From the NCBI GenBank assembly GCA_030744755.1, contig JASLPY010000030.1, positions 1-54,361 of the forward strand: a DNA stretch of 54,361 nucleotides. Reading direction: 5' to 3'. Under the pieces are notes generated by a model. That model worked only from the letters and a program-made list of their open reading frames with translations, was not told the DNA's origin and made no database searches. Below are positions 45,062-54,047 of this stretch, one piece after another. Every line of letters starts with the position of its first letter. The first letter of the stretch is position 1. A program made the position numbers and the translations under genes. Source of the stretch: Kiritimatiellia bacterium. GTDB lineage: Bacteria > Verrucomicrobiota > Kiritimatiellia > UBA8416 > JADHWI01.

Positions 45062-46723
45062 TTATTGCCCCTTCACCACGTATGCGTTGCCAAGGTCAGC
45101 CCCGCAGGGGTACGCAATCCTCCCCCCGAACTCAACACGGATAGTCAACGCGTCGCCCGCTGGAAGCTCCAGGGCCAAAGCTTGCGGTTCAGCGTCGGAT
45201 TCGAGCGCTTTGTTGAAAAGGCTGCGACCGGATACCTCCACGCTGATATCCACGTCTCCGCGACAGCCGGGTTCCGGCATCAGGACCGCGCACAGTTTTC
45301 TCCTGCTGCCCGAAAAAGGCAGTTTGTAGCTGGCAACGGTTTCTGCAGACACCCGAATCGTGCCCGGTGAAACACTGTTCTCCTCTCCACCAGGGCCTAC
45401 CTCGTGTGGCGGGGGAGGGGGGTAAAGGGCGCCCTTCAGTTCCGTCTTCACATCATTGACCTGGCTTAACCAAACAACATCCGGGCGTGTTCTTCTAATA
45501 GACCTCACAAGATTCCAATCCACGGAGACCGATTTCAAAACAGGATGGGTGATAACAAGGCTCTTGCCGGCGAGTGCAACCGTCCCTCGAAGCATGGACC
45601 CATCAACCAGTGCTATCTCATCCGTTTCGCCGTCCCATGTGATGTCTTCTTCTGTCACAAAGCGGTAACAGGCAAGCCCCGCCCGTGGGATTTCCAGCAT
45701 ACCGAAGCGGGATTCGAAGGCGAGAGAATCGGTTCCGATACTGACCACTGTGCCCGCGACCGGATCTCCTGCCTCGCGGTAGAGAATTCCGCTTCTGTTG
45801 AATGATCCTCCATCTGCCCGGGGAGTGAAATCCAGGCACGCAACGGCCTTGGTGTCTACCTCATGTTTGCCGATTAACGGTCCTTCAATGTTCAGCTTGC
45901 CCGGTTTGCCGGACACGAATCCTGCTCTCAAGATCTCGCCGTTCACGAGACGCACGAAAGGTGTTGGCCCGTACTTCTTGAGTCCCTTTCGGAAATCAAC
46001 ACATACGATGTCCTCCAAAGGGACCGTCCGACCGTTGACGCTGAGCTGTCCATCGCTCACATCCAGGCCCCCAGACAGTGGTACCCCCGTGGTATGTACG
46101 GTTCCGTCGACAACGGGTGCCTGGGGGAGGGTGCTGATTACCCGCGGCGCCGGTTGATCACTCTGGATGATGTTGTCGACACAGACATGGCCCGACAAAT
46201 GGTTCGTTACATCGACGACCTCGATCCGTGCGCGTCGGCCGGCATATGCGGAAACATCGAAAGACACCGCTTTCATGGCTGTGGAGAAGTCGCCCGTTGC
46301 CGACCTGACGACTGCACCATCGACGACAAGATTCAGGGAGGCCCGTCCCGGATAACGGCCGCCGGAGATTAGAAACTTGATGTATTTCCTGGCGATTGTG
46401 AATTCCGGTGACCCAGCCCGCCCGGTCCCAAGATCTATCAATGGACCAGGCTTGATGGACTTTGACGCCCACGCTTTCTGGGGAGCGATGCTTGAGAGGA
46501 ATCTTTTGCCCTGCAACCCGGAGACCGATAGCTGTTCGGCATCGAGGACATAAGTCGTCCCATCGAACCTCCATTGTCCCCCTGAATCCTTCTGCTGCGA
46601 TTCTCGCCCTTGTTCGAAATCCGCGATTAGGATGTCACCCGCGGCTGTACCGCTTCTACAGGCCAGTAGCAGAGCAATGACGGAGAGAGCAGTGAGCCAC
46701 TTCTTATGGAATGCGGTGTTCAT
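45062..46723 (-). CDS. Exported NPCBM-like protein with SH3/LSm-like repeats
   Basis: A 553-residue secreted protein. The signal peptide ends near GTAAG. Residues about 30-195 are a jelly-roll sandwich (ILIADFEQGRE, then GHVCVDNII). The centre has three similar small-barrel units: LRAGFVSGKPGKLNIEG, VAGTVVSIGTDSLAFESRFGMLEIPR and LRGTVALAGKSLVITH, each like an LSm/SH3 strand set. The C-terminal part (YKLPFSGSRRKLCAVL to VEFGGRIAYPCGADLGNAYV) looks like an NPCBM carbohydrate-binding module. No enzyme motif is visible, so the role is probably binding a cell-wall or capsule sugar. The start at 46723 lacks a good ribosome site; the gene follows the HEAT gene after 55 bases. Confidence 0.72.
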   Translation of the reverse strand: MNTAFHKKWLTALSVIALLLACRSGTAAGDILIADFEQGRESQQKDSGGQWRFDGTTYVLDAEQLSVSGLQGKRFLSSIAPQKAWASKSIKPGPLIDLGTGRAGSPEFTIARKYIKFLISGGRYPGRASLNLVVDGAVVRSATGDFSTAMKAVSFDVSAYAGRRARIEVVDVTNHLSGHVCVDNIIQSDQPAPRVISTLPQAPVVDGTVHTTGVPLSGGLDVSDGQLSVNGRTVPLEDIVCVDFRKGLKKYGPTPFVRLVNGEILRAGFVSGKPGKLNIEGPLIGKHEVDTKAVACLDFTPRADGGSFNRSGILYREAGDPVAGTVVSIGTDSLAFESRFGMLEIPRAGLACYRFVTEEDITWDGETDEIALVDGSMLRGTVALAGKSLVITHPVLKSVSVDWNLVRSIRRTRPDVVWLSQVNDVKTELKGALYPPPPPHEVGPGGEENSVSPGTIRVSAETVASYKLPFSGSRRKLCAVLMPEPGCRGDVDISVEVSGRSLFNKALESDAEPQALALELPAGDALTIRVEFGGRIAYPCGADLGNAYVVKGQ

Positions 46724-46778
46724 TGTCTGGTACCATATGTTTAACCTGTCGTCCCTGTCACTATAGCTCAGAAAGGAT

Positions 46779-48734
46779 TCACTTCCCAACCGCAAACACT
46801 TTTCCTTTCTCATCCAGCAGGCGCACGCGAAACCACCATGGACCGCCTCTGTTTGCCACCTTGACCAGCAGCCTGTTGCTGCCTTTCTTGAGGGTTATCT
46901 TACCGGTCGTAACAGGGACATGGTATTCCCTGGAATGATGATGGTGCGTCTTGACCTCAGTGTCATCTCTTTCGGATGCCTGTTGCCCGTTCACCCACAG
47001 CCTGAAACAGTTATCCGCCTCGATAAGTGTCTGGACAACCTGGTTTGATGGAGAATGGATATCCGCCACGCAGTAGGCGACGTTGTAATAAGCCGGTGGC
47101 GGCATCAACATGGCGACGTTGAGCTTGCCGTCCTCTTTCGTGGCCTGTGCGTGCTGCCATTCAATCTCCGCGGTCTTCACTTCCCTTTTCTCATTGAGCT
47201 TCCCCCCTTTCAGGTCCCACAGAATCTCGACAGTGTACTTCGCGTTGAAGTCTATCTCCGTTTCCGGCTCGTGCACTTCCTTGAAACCCGAGTTCTCCTT
47301 GTCGTTCAGAAATGGGCCCAGTATCTTCCACTCACCGATGTAGCCCTGTGCCGCTACGATCAATGGCATCTCTTCATGACCGCCAAGCTCTGCCAGCACT
47401 TCCGCGGCTCTCTGCCGGTAATCGCTATTCCTACCCGCGAGATAGGGCCTGAGCATTGCCAGGGCCTTGTCGAATTCTTCAGGCTTTCCTCGCTTCCCCA
47501 GAAGGGCAAGCGCGGTGAACAGGATATGTCGGTCATTACTCTGGAGCGGCCCTTTCAGATATTCAGCTATGTCTTCACCCGGGGCAATTCCAAGCGGCAC
47601 CAGGTCCAGGCTCTCAAGAGCGGCCACGGCCACATCTCTATTCTTGTCAATCGTCTGTGCTCTAAATGCTTCAAACAGGTCTTTCTTTTCACAAAGCGCG
47701 CGCGAGCGCACAGCCTGTTCCCTTACCTTATTGTCCGTGTGCGCAAGGTAACCTGTAAACAGGGCCGTATGCCTCGCCGGTTCAATTGTAATAAGGGCCT
47801 GAAGACATGCGCAGATTGCTGCCGATTTAAGCGTTTCATCCTTCTTCAGTAAGGCTGTTATAGAGTCTTCCAGTTTCTTTGACGGACAGACGGTGGCCGC
47901 AAAGAAAGCTGCTGTTTCGTAAAGGTCGGTTTTGTCGGAAATGAACATCGACTGCAGTACGGATGATACGTCTTCCTTCTTCAACGAATTCAAAATGTTC
48001 TGACCCAGGATCTTCGCCCTGGACTTATCCTGGTGCCGGGCTACGAGCCTTACGAGTAGAGGTATTGCTTTCTCGTTAGCGTAGCGGAGGCCCTGGATGA
48101 CCTCATATTGTCTTTCCTTGTCCTTCGATAATGCTTCATACAGTCCTTCCATTCTTTGAAGAGCGTCAGTCGTCCCGATACCGGCAAGCGCCCGTGCCAG
48201 GGTGCTGGTAAGCCGCGGATCCGGCTTCTCTGTCAGTTCCTTGACTACCGGCCATGCTTCGGCAGGATAAGGTCTAGCGCAAAAACGCGCCGCTTCGGCC
48301 CTGACGGAAGCATCCTTGTCTTTGAGGAGCTCGCGCGCAACCTCCGTCGCCTGCTTCGTACCAATGAGCTCAAGCGCTTCCACGGTGGCACGGCGAATCA
48401 CTGCGGATTCATCCCTGGAAAGCTGCAATGCTGCGGCGTACAATTCTTTGCCGCCGATCCGGGACAGGGCCACCAGGGCGCGGCCCTTTATCCACGTGGT
48501 TTTGCCTGTCTTGAGAATTTTCTCTATTTCCGGTACAGCGTGTTCAACCTTGTTTCTGCCCAGCAGTTCAAGGGCCTCGGCCTGGAGTATCCAGTCGTCA
48601 GACGACAACTGCATTGTCAGCCTGTGGGCTTCCTGGAGAGCGAGCGCGGGCTCTTTTTCCGCGTAAGAAGAAGCTGACATCAAGGTAAGTGCCATGAAGA
48701 TAATTAAGTGTTGCCGGATGGACGTCATGGTCAT
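46779..48734 (-). CDS. Exported HEAT-repeat protein with PA14-like end
   Basis: A 651-residue secreted protein. After the signal peptide (to about SSYAE) HEAT repeats begin at LSSDDWILQAEALELLG and continue to about residue 440; the last about 180 residues form a beta-sandwich (YIGEWKILGPFLNDKENSGF, IEADNCFRLWVNGQQ, NRLLVKVANRGGPWWFRVRLLDEKG). The whole chain matches the C-terminal 630 residues of the giant fusion at 38560, while the gene upstream (48766) matches that fusion's N-terminus. It starts 31 bases after the propeller gene stops, so the pair is co-expressed. It probably works as one complex with the propeller protein. Confidence 0.8.
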   Translation of the reverse strand: MTMTSIRQHLIIFMALTLMSASSYAEKEPALALQEAHRLTMQLSSDDWILQAEALELLGRNKVEHAVPEIEKILKTGKTTWIKGRALVALSRIGGKELYAAALQLSRDESAVIRRATVEALELIGTKQATEVARELLKDKDASVRAEAARFCARPYPAEAWPVVKELTEKPDPRLTSTLARALAGIGTTDALQRMEGLYEALSKDKERQYEVIQGLRYANEKAIPLLVRLVARHQDKSRAKILGQNILNSLKKEDVSSVLQSMFISDKTDLYETAAFFAATVCPSKKLEDSITALLKKDETLKSAAICACLQALITIEPARHTALFTGYLAHTDNKVREQAVRSRALCEKKDLFEAFRAQTIDKNRDVAVAALESLDLVPLGIAPGEDIAEYLKGPLQSNDRHILFTALALLGKRGKPEEFDKALAMLRPYLAGRNSDYRQRAAEVLAELGGHEEMPLIVAAQGYIGEWKILGPFLNDKENSGFKEVHEPETEIDFNAKYTVEILWDLKGGKLNEKREVKTAEIEWQHAQATKEDGKLNVAMLMPPPAYYNVAYCVADIHSPSNQVVQTLIEADNCFRLWVNGQQASERDDTEVKTHHHHSREYHVPVTTGKITLKKGSNRLLVKVANRGGPWWFRVRLLDEKGKVFAVGK

Positions 48735-48765
48735 TAATACCTGCCTGATTGTTTTCTCAATAGAA

Positions 48766-51700
48766 CTATTTCCCACTCACATAAGCGTAAATGCCATTAC
48801 GGTCATGTATCAGCAAAAGTCCATTACGAAGTATGCAATGCGGCATGACAACGTTATTGATCTTCCTCTGGTTACTGTCCGGAATATCAACAGTCTCCAG
48901 AACCTGGGAGCCAAGATGTTTTCTCTTCTTGATGTCGTGAGCTGCAATGCTTGTTCCTGGTTCTTCCTTGTTATGCCTCAGAACATACATAATATCACCT
49001 TCACCTCTCACGTAAACCGGGACGGACGATTTCTCGGCAAACTTGTGAGAGAACATCTCTTTTCCAGAGTCCAGGTCAATGGCATGAAGGATCGATTCTT
49101 TCATGTTTTCTTTGATCAACACGTTGTCCTGGATATGTGCCAGCCTTGTGTCGGCCTCAAGATCGATGTTTCGTTCAAAATCGGGATTATCGTCACGCAG
49201 TACGGCAATGGAGCAGGGCTCTTTCCTGTGCTTGAGTTCTGTCGACCGATAATTCCTGTCATTCGCAAGAACAAGAAATGGAGGGTTATGAGAAACAATT
49301 TCCATGTCGTCCCGGTCCAGGGCAACAGCAGGGTTCTTAAAGTCCACCCTGAATGATCCTTTTCTGCCATGCTTTATTCTGACGTTGGTTACATTGAAGA
49401 AGAAGGCCTTTGAACCAAACACGACTTCACGAAGCATGCCAATACCAACCGTGCCAATCAAGGGCACTTCCTTGTCACCATCCAGTATCGTTACACGCTC
49501 TGGACTGTCCTCCCTGGGAACTCCTGTCCTTAGATCATGGGTCCGCCAGAGGACCTCGGGCGTCCAGTAATACTGGCGAATAATGTGAACGGTATTGTCC
49601 TTCAAGCCCATGTACGCGTTGCTGTACTCTTGTCCGTCCCGCTCCCAGAGGCGCCTGCCGGCAATCATGTCAAAGACCCCGACCCCGCTGTGTCTTCGTA
49701 TAAACAGCAGCGGGCCTTTACAGTCGACATGCCTCCAGCGCGTCTCCACCGGCATGCTGTAGTTCCTGATATGCTTGCCAGTATTCATGTCGTATATCAC
49801 GACCAGTGACCCTTCGCGATGGTCGCTGCCCTTTTTCATGAACAGGACAACCTTACCGTCATAAAAAAACACGTGTGCAGGCTCGGGTCCGATCAGCTTG
49901 CGCCAGATGGTGCCGCCGCGGGGTGTTACATCAATACATTCAAGCACCTCTCGCGAATGCAAAATGGCCTTGTCCCGGTTCAAGCTGTCATCTGGAGGTA
50001 CATATAGTCTCACTCCGGGCCTATCAATGCTCCAGGCTGCTTCTAGAGGGAGCCTGAGCGGTTTTGATCTCGTGGACAGTTTACTGTTGAATGGCTTGTT
50101 CAATGTTGACGGAACGCTATCACGCGGCTCACCCGTAACAACATACAGCTTGTCGTCATTAACGGCGAAGTTCCTGACAGAATCGCTGCATTTCGGCCAG
50201 GATATGAATTCAAGTTCATTTCCGGTGCTGACATCAATCCGCCTCAGGCCATCGGTTGTACCCATGACAACATCAGTACCAATCAACTGCGGCTGGCCCA
50301 CAACAATATCTTTCAAAGGTATGAGCCATATCACAGCCCCTGTTTCAACGTCCAGAGCCGCCATATTGAATTCGCCTTGTACAATCACCTTGTCTCCGGA
50401 CATAGCCAGGAGACGAATTGGATTAAGCATGGGGTTTTCCCATATCAATCCACCCGTGTGAATATCAATACACATTACCTGTGAGCAATCGCGGGGACGG
50501 CAGATAACGGTATTTCCGTTTATAATCAGGGGCGAATTAGATAAGGCCGGTACTATGTTTCTTCTATTCTCAGAATTGTACTTCCGGCACCATTCCATCC
50601 TGCCGTCCCGAATGTCATGACGCGCGACATACCCCATCCCTGAGGACAGGTAAACAGCTCCATCATGAACAACCGGCGGGGACGCAAGGGTTGATATCAC
50701 TGATATGTTGTTTGAAGGCTTGAAATCGTATCTTTCCGGCAGCCTGCTCATCCGGCGTTGCCATATTGTTGATCCTGTCGCCGAATCCATACAACTCATG
50801 CTCATTGCGTTCCTGCCAGTCACCTTGTTGCGGCCCCTCGCGCTGTCCCAGCTGATGTTATACAGCAGGCCTTCGCAAAGCGTTGAATCGATGAGGGGTA
50901 TTTCTGTATCGGTATGTGCTGCCTGCCCCCTGCCTGATCCCCAGATCGCCCTGCCGCTCTGAAGATCAAAAGCAGCAACCTGGCTTGGAATGTCTGCGTA
51001 TCCCCATCGCCTGTATATTGTTCCATCGTTGATGGTTGGCCGGCATGTTACGGGGTCACTCTTGCGTTCCTGCATTATCTCGCCGCATGGAGCAATCCAT
51101 GCCGGACGACTGACATCGCCAATGTCATAACACAGCATGGCGTTCTGCGAACTTATCAGGAGCTTCTTATCTGCAAACTGCATCGACATAAGGCCTATTC
51201 CCGCATCACACCGTTTGTTGGAAGCAGGCCAGAATCGGGCTGTGGGGAGGCCGACCACTTGCGGACGAAGAGAAGAAAGTGTCAAGGGGCGAGTAACAAC
51301 GGTGTTTCTACTTCGATGTTGGGCGTTCGAATTCTCTATTCCCTCCAGAAGCCGTTTCCTTATCTCGCCTGCCGCAACTTCCTCCCCCATCCACGGAAAT
51401 CTGTCACTGTCCTTGATGTTCTTGAACGCGGCAACGAGAGCATGCTTATCCCCGCTTCTGGCTATTGCCATCCATAATCCGGCCTGGGCCTGCGCGCGAA
51501 GCCTCGTGTCAAGAGAGTGATCAAGGATGTCCCGGAACGAACGCCGCGGGCCTTGCCCTCGGCCAGCCATCAATTCTCTCCTGCCGACAAGCAAGAGAGC
51601 CCGGTGCGCCGTTGCCGACCATGGATAACGGCGGTACATGGCAAGCAGCTGAGAAGAACTCATTATCTCGAGATCATTCTGCGCTATACTCCTGCTGCAG

Positions 51701-52923
51701 GACTTTTCCTGTAATTCTCGCAGGCCCTTAAGACTTGCAGCCGGCAGCTGTCTCAGCTGCCAGTCAAGAATCGCGCAGCAGTCGGCTATCTTCTTTCCGT
51801 TCCTTCCGGGCATGGTAGAGTCATTCGCGAGCGATATGCCAATCAACCCGTCGATATCCTGTTCTACGCCTGAGATCTTGCCGTCAAGAACTGCGCGCCA
51901 CAGGTGCGCCTTGTCTTCAGGCACCATGCCTGCCGGCAAGTGAACACGCGGTTCACGCTGGCCTCCACCCGCAAGGTAATGCTGATACTGCAAGGCAAGG
52001 TTCGATAATTCTTGAAGCCTGGAATTGGCTTTGCCTTTTTCCAATAATGGGAAGAGCTTACGAAACATATCGCCTGCGCGTTCCGAACCAAGCCAGTCAT
52101 AGAACCTTGCCCTGGCGAACATCCAGCCGGGGTCGTTATTGCTGTCGGAGACGACATCATCAAACGATTTTGCCGCGTCGTAAAGCCTTCCCTGGCACAT
52201 ATACATGAACAGCTCCATGATATAGAGGTCACGCAGGAGCGGATCATTACGCGGCAGGAAGCCCCCGTCCCGCAATGCCCTGAGCCGTTTTGCCGCCCGG
52301 TCAAACTCCGGGTCATACGAATCAACCCTATATATGTTGTGGTGGCGCTTGAAATGAGCAACTGCCCTGGCTGCTGACTCCGCGGTATGACCGTCAACGG
52401 GAACCGTTTCCCGCGCAGACCAGCCCTTTGAGACTGATATTGGAAGTTGCAGTTCTTCGATGGAAAGAGGGAAATAGAACATGGCGTCATGGAGCGATGA
52501 CACGACCATGGAACAGCCATGCTGCATACGCCCGCGGTAGCTTCCCGATATATGTTTCCGCAGAAAGTTCTTGTGACGATTAAGAACGAGATATCGTTTG
52601 TCCAGCCGCTCTATGATCCTGTCACAGCAAAGACGGTGCAGGACCCTGGCGGCCAGCGATACGTCACCGGGATTGGCGGCAATAAGTGCCTCGAGAATCT
52701 GCCGCCCTTCTGCCGGCTCACTTTTCTCAAAGGCTTCTTCCGCCTGTTTCCAGAGAGCGGCGGTTTTGTCGTCTGAGGAGGCAAAACTGAGCGAAACAAG
52801 AAGCAGAAAGGCTAAAATGATACGGGATACGGGATGCGGGATACGAGATGGGCGTTGGGCGTTGGGCGTTGGATGTTGGGCGTTCAAGTTGCTTCTTCCG
52901 CATTCATCTTGTCGCCCTGACAC
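48766..52923 (-). CDS. Giant exported PQQ-like propeller protein
   Basis: A 1385-residue secreted protein. The helical first part contains PGDVSLAARVLHRLCCDRII, NNDPGWMFARARFYDWLGS and RRYPWSATAHRALLL, all matching the fusion protein at 38560. Propeller blades follow (ETGAVIWLIPLKDIVVGQPQLIG, DIHTGGLIWENPMLNPIRLLAM), and about 400 further residues form a second propeller absent from the fusion. The n-region of the signal peptide is odd: NAQHPTPNAQRPSRIPHPVSRII is encoded by dispersed repeats and leads directly into the hydrophobic LAFLLLVSLSFASS. The only supportable start is a GTG at 52923; a nearby ATG at 52939 is out of frame. This is the first long gene after the squalene-cyclase-like gene. 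Confidence 0.78.
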   Translation of the reverse strand: MSGRQDECGRSNLNAQHPTPNAQRPSRIPHPVSRIILAFLLLVSLSFASSDDKTAALWKQAEEAFEKSEPAEGRQILEALIAANPGDVSLAARVLHRLCCDRIIERLDKRYLVLNRHKNFLRKHISGSYRGRMQHGCSMVVSSLHDAMFYFPLSIEELQLPISVSKGWSARETVPVDGHTAESAARAVAHFKRHHNIYRVDSYDPEFDRAAKRLRALRDGGFLPRNDPLLRDLYIMELFMYMCQGRLYDAAKSFDDVVSDSNNDPGWMFARARFYDWLGSERAGDMFRKLFPLLEKGKANSRLQELSNLALQYQHYLAGGGQREPRVHLPAGMVPEDKAHLWRAVLDGKISGVEQDIDGLIGISLANDSTMPGRNGKKIADCCAILDWQLRQLPAASLKGLRELQEKSCSRSIAQNDLEIMSSSQLLAMYRRYPWSATAHRALLLVGRRELMAGRGQGPRRSFRDILDHSLDTRLRAQAQAGLWMAIARSGDKHALVAAFKNIKDSDRFPWMGEEVAAGEIRKRLLEGIENSNAQHRSRNTVVTRPLTLSSLRPQVVGLPTARFWPASNKRCDAGIGLMSMQFADKKLLISSQNAMLCYDIGDVSRPAWIAPCGEIMQERKSDPVTCRPTINDGTIYRRWGYADIPSQVAAFDLQSGRAIWGSGRGQAAHTDTEIPLIDSTLCEGLLYNISWDSARGRNKVTGRNAMSMSCMDSATGSTIWQRRMSRLPERYDFKPSNNISVISTLASPPVVHDGAVYLSSGMGYVARHDIRDGRMEWCRKYNSENRRNIVPALSNSPLIINGNTVICRPRDCSQVMCIDIHTGGLIWENPMLNPIRLLAMSGDKVIVQGEFNMAALDVETGAVIWLIPLKDIVVGQPQLIGTDVVMGTTDGLRRIDVSTGNELEFISWPKCSDSVRNFAVNDDKLYVVTGEPRDSVPSTLNKPFNSKLSTRSKPLRLPLEAAWSIDRPGVRLYVPPDDSLNRDKAILHSREVLECIDVTPRGGTIWRKLIGPEPAHVFFYDGKVVLFMKKGSDHREGSLVVIYDMNTGKHIRNYSMPVETRWRHVDCKGPLLFIRRHSGVGVFDMIAGRRLWERDGQEYSNAYMGLKDNTVHIIRQYYWTPEVLWRTHDLRTGVPREDSPERVTILDGDKEVPLIGTVGIGMLREVVFGSKAFFFNVTNVRIKHGRKGSFRVDFKNPAVALDRDDMEIVSHNPPFLVLANDRNYRSTELKHRKEPCSIAVLRDDNPDFERNIDLEADTRLAHIQDNVLIKENMKESILHAIDLDSGKEMFSHKFAEKSSVPVYVRGEGDIMYVLRHNKEEPGTSIAAHDIKKRKHLGSQVLETVDIPDSNQRKINNVVMPHCILRNGLLLIHDRNGIYAYVSGK
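52817..52890. repeat. Low-complexity repeats encoding part of a signal peptide
   Basis: At about 52817-52848 the unit GATACGGGAT is repeated with variations; at 52851-52890 the unit GGGCGTTGGGCGTTG is repeated. On the - strand they encode the first about 35 residues of the propeller protein. The same units occur in other genes of this window, so the signal peptide n-region is repeat-derived. Confidence 0.78.
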
Positions 52924-52940
52924 TCGACACTTTCACCATT

Positions 52941-54047
52941 CTACCTCTGGTAGATCGGAAGAAAACGGTAAGGAACTCCGATGATCAGAATTGCCATGGG
53001 CGTTGAGTAGGAAGCGCCTTCCTCCATGTTCCAACTACCGTCTGACTGCTGCTTGGAAAGCAGTGTACTCGTGATCTTTGGGTACCATGAATTGAAGTCT
53101 GCATTTCCCGACTGGTACATGCACTGTATCGCATAGTATTGCGCGTAGAGGAGGCGTCCCGCCGCACTCTTGAACTTGTTCTCCGGGTAGGCCCTCAGGA
53201 ACATCATCCCACGCTTGACGGATGGATGCTTACGCTGACCGCACAGGATGAGCGATAACACGCCTGCGCCAGTCCTGGCAAAACCAGGCCCGCCCGAACT
53301 CGTGTATCCGAACCCGCCGCTGGTTTCGTCCTGGCAGGAAAGCACGTACTTCGCCGCTTTGACGAGCGTGGCATCGGGTACGTAGATGCCGGCTTCTTTT
53401 GCCGAGTTCAGCGCGACGATATGCATGCCTGTCATCGACATATCCGCATCTTTTGGGTCCGGGTTGTATCGCCAGCCGCCCTTGGGGTTCTGTGCGCGAA
53501 GTGTGATGGTGACAGCCTTCTTGAGTGCAGGTCCGATTTTGCGGTTCTTGCTCTGACCCCAGGCTTCGGAAAGAGCCAAAACGGCCAGTCCGTGTTCGTA
53601 CATTCCTGCGTGGTTGCTTGGTGAACCCAGGTAGCCCTGCTGTTTCTTGCCGAGATTCAACAGGTACGCTATGGCGTTCTCGATGTTCCTGCCATAGACA
53701 CCAGTCTCCGACATGTGGCCCTGCAACAGGAAAGCCATCAGCCCCAGGGCCGTATCCGCAGAGGCGTGATTGCTGCCCCAGTGACCGTCCTCGGCCTGGT
53801 TCTTTGCCAACCATGCAAGCCCGCTGTTGACAGCCTCGACTACCTCAGGTTGCAGTTTGACTGTTCCCACCCGCTGTTCAGGAAGGGACTCCTGGGAAAG
53901 AGCTGCGAGGGAGAATCCGAAGATCAACGCAAGTGTCAGGACAACTCTCCATCCTGCGCCTGGAACCTGCCACATCGGCGACTCTGTCGCCAAGTGGCCA
54001 TTTGCCGCAAAACGGCGACGTGGAAACCTGAAATCTGAAGCCTTCAC
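52941..54047 (-). CDS. Exported squalene cyclase/prenyltransferase-like repeat protein
   Basis: A 368-residue alpha/alpha-barrel protein of the prenyltransferase/squalene oxidase repeat type. QW-like motifs recur: KNQAEDGHWGS, AQNPKGGWRYNP, QDETSGGFGYTSSG and KQQSDGSWNMEEG. The DXDD acid motif of true squalene-hopene cyclases is not seen, and the chain is about half their length, so it is not a terpene cyclase; such proteins in PVC genomes are secreted and of unknown role. The GTG at 54047 overlaps the previous stop (GTGA) and has GAGGTGAT upstream, so coupling is likely. Its first 24 residues include a palindromic repeat; an ATG at 53975 starts directly before the hydrophobic signal segment and is the alternative. 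Confidence 0.82.
   Translation of the reverse strand: MKASDFRFPRRRFAANGHLATESPMWQVPGAGWRVVLTLALIFGFSLAALSQESLPEQRVGTVKLQPEVVEAVNSGLAWLAKNQAEDGHWGSNHASADTALGLMAFLLQGHMSETGVYGRNIENAIAYLLNLGKKQQGYLGSPSNHAGMYEHGLAVLALSEAWGQSKNRKIGPALKKAVTITLRAQNPKGGWRYNPDPKDADMSMTGMHIVALNSAKEAGIYVPDATLVKAAKYVLSCQDETSGGFGYTSSGGPGFARTGAGVLSLILCGQRKHPSVKRGMMFLRAYPENKFKSAAGRLLYAQYYAIQCMYQSGNADFNSWYPKITSTLLSKQQSDGSWNMEEGASYSTPMAILIIGVPYRFLPIYQR
53971..54018. repeat. Palindromic repeat inside the start of the squalene cyclase-like gene
   Basis: GGCGAC (53977-53982), TCT, GTCGCC (53986-53991) forms a hairpin extended by CCAC / GTGG on the outside. A second, looser hairpin follows (GCCG, CAAAA, CGGC, 54004-54016). If the GTG at 54047 is used, the palindrome is translated as part of the leader (GHLATESPMW). 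Confidence 0.6.

Noticed and set aside
52941..54047. Squalene-hopene cyclase for hopanoid synthesis
   Set aside because: The chain is too short, it is exported, and the DXDD catalytic motif is not visible. Only the repeat fold is shared.
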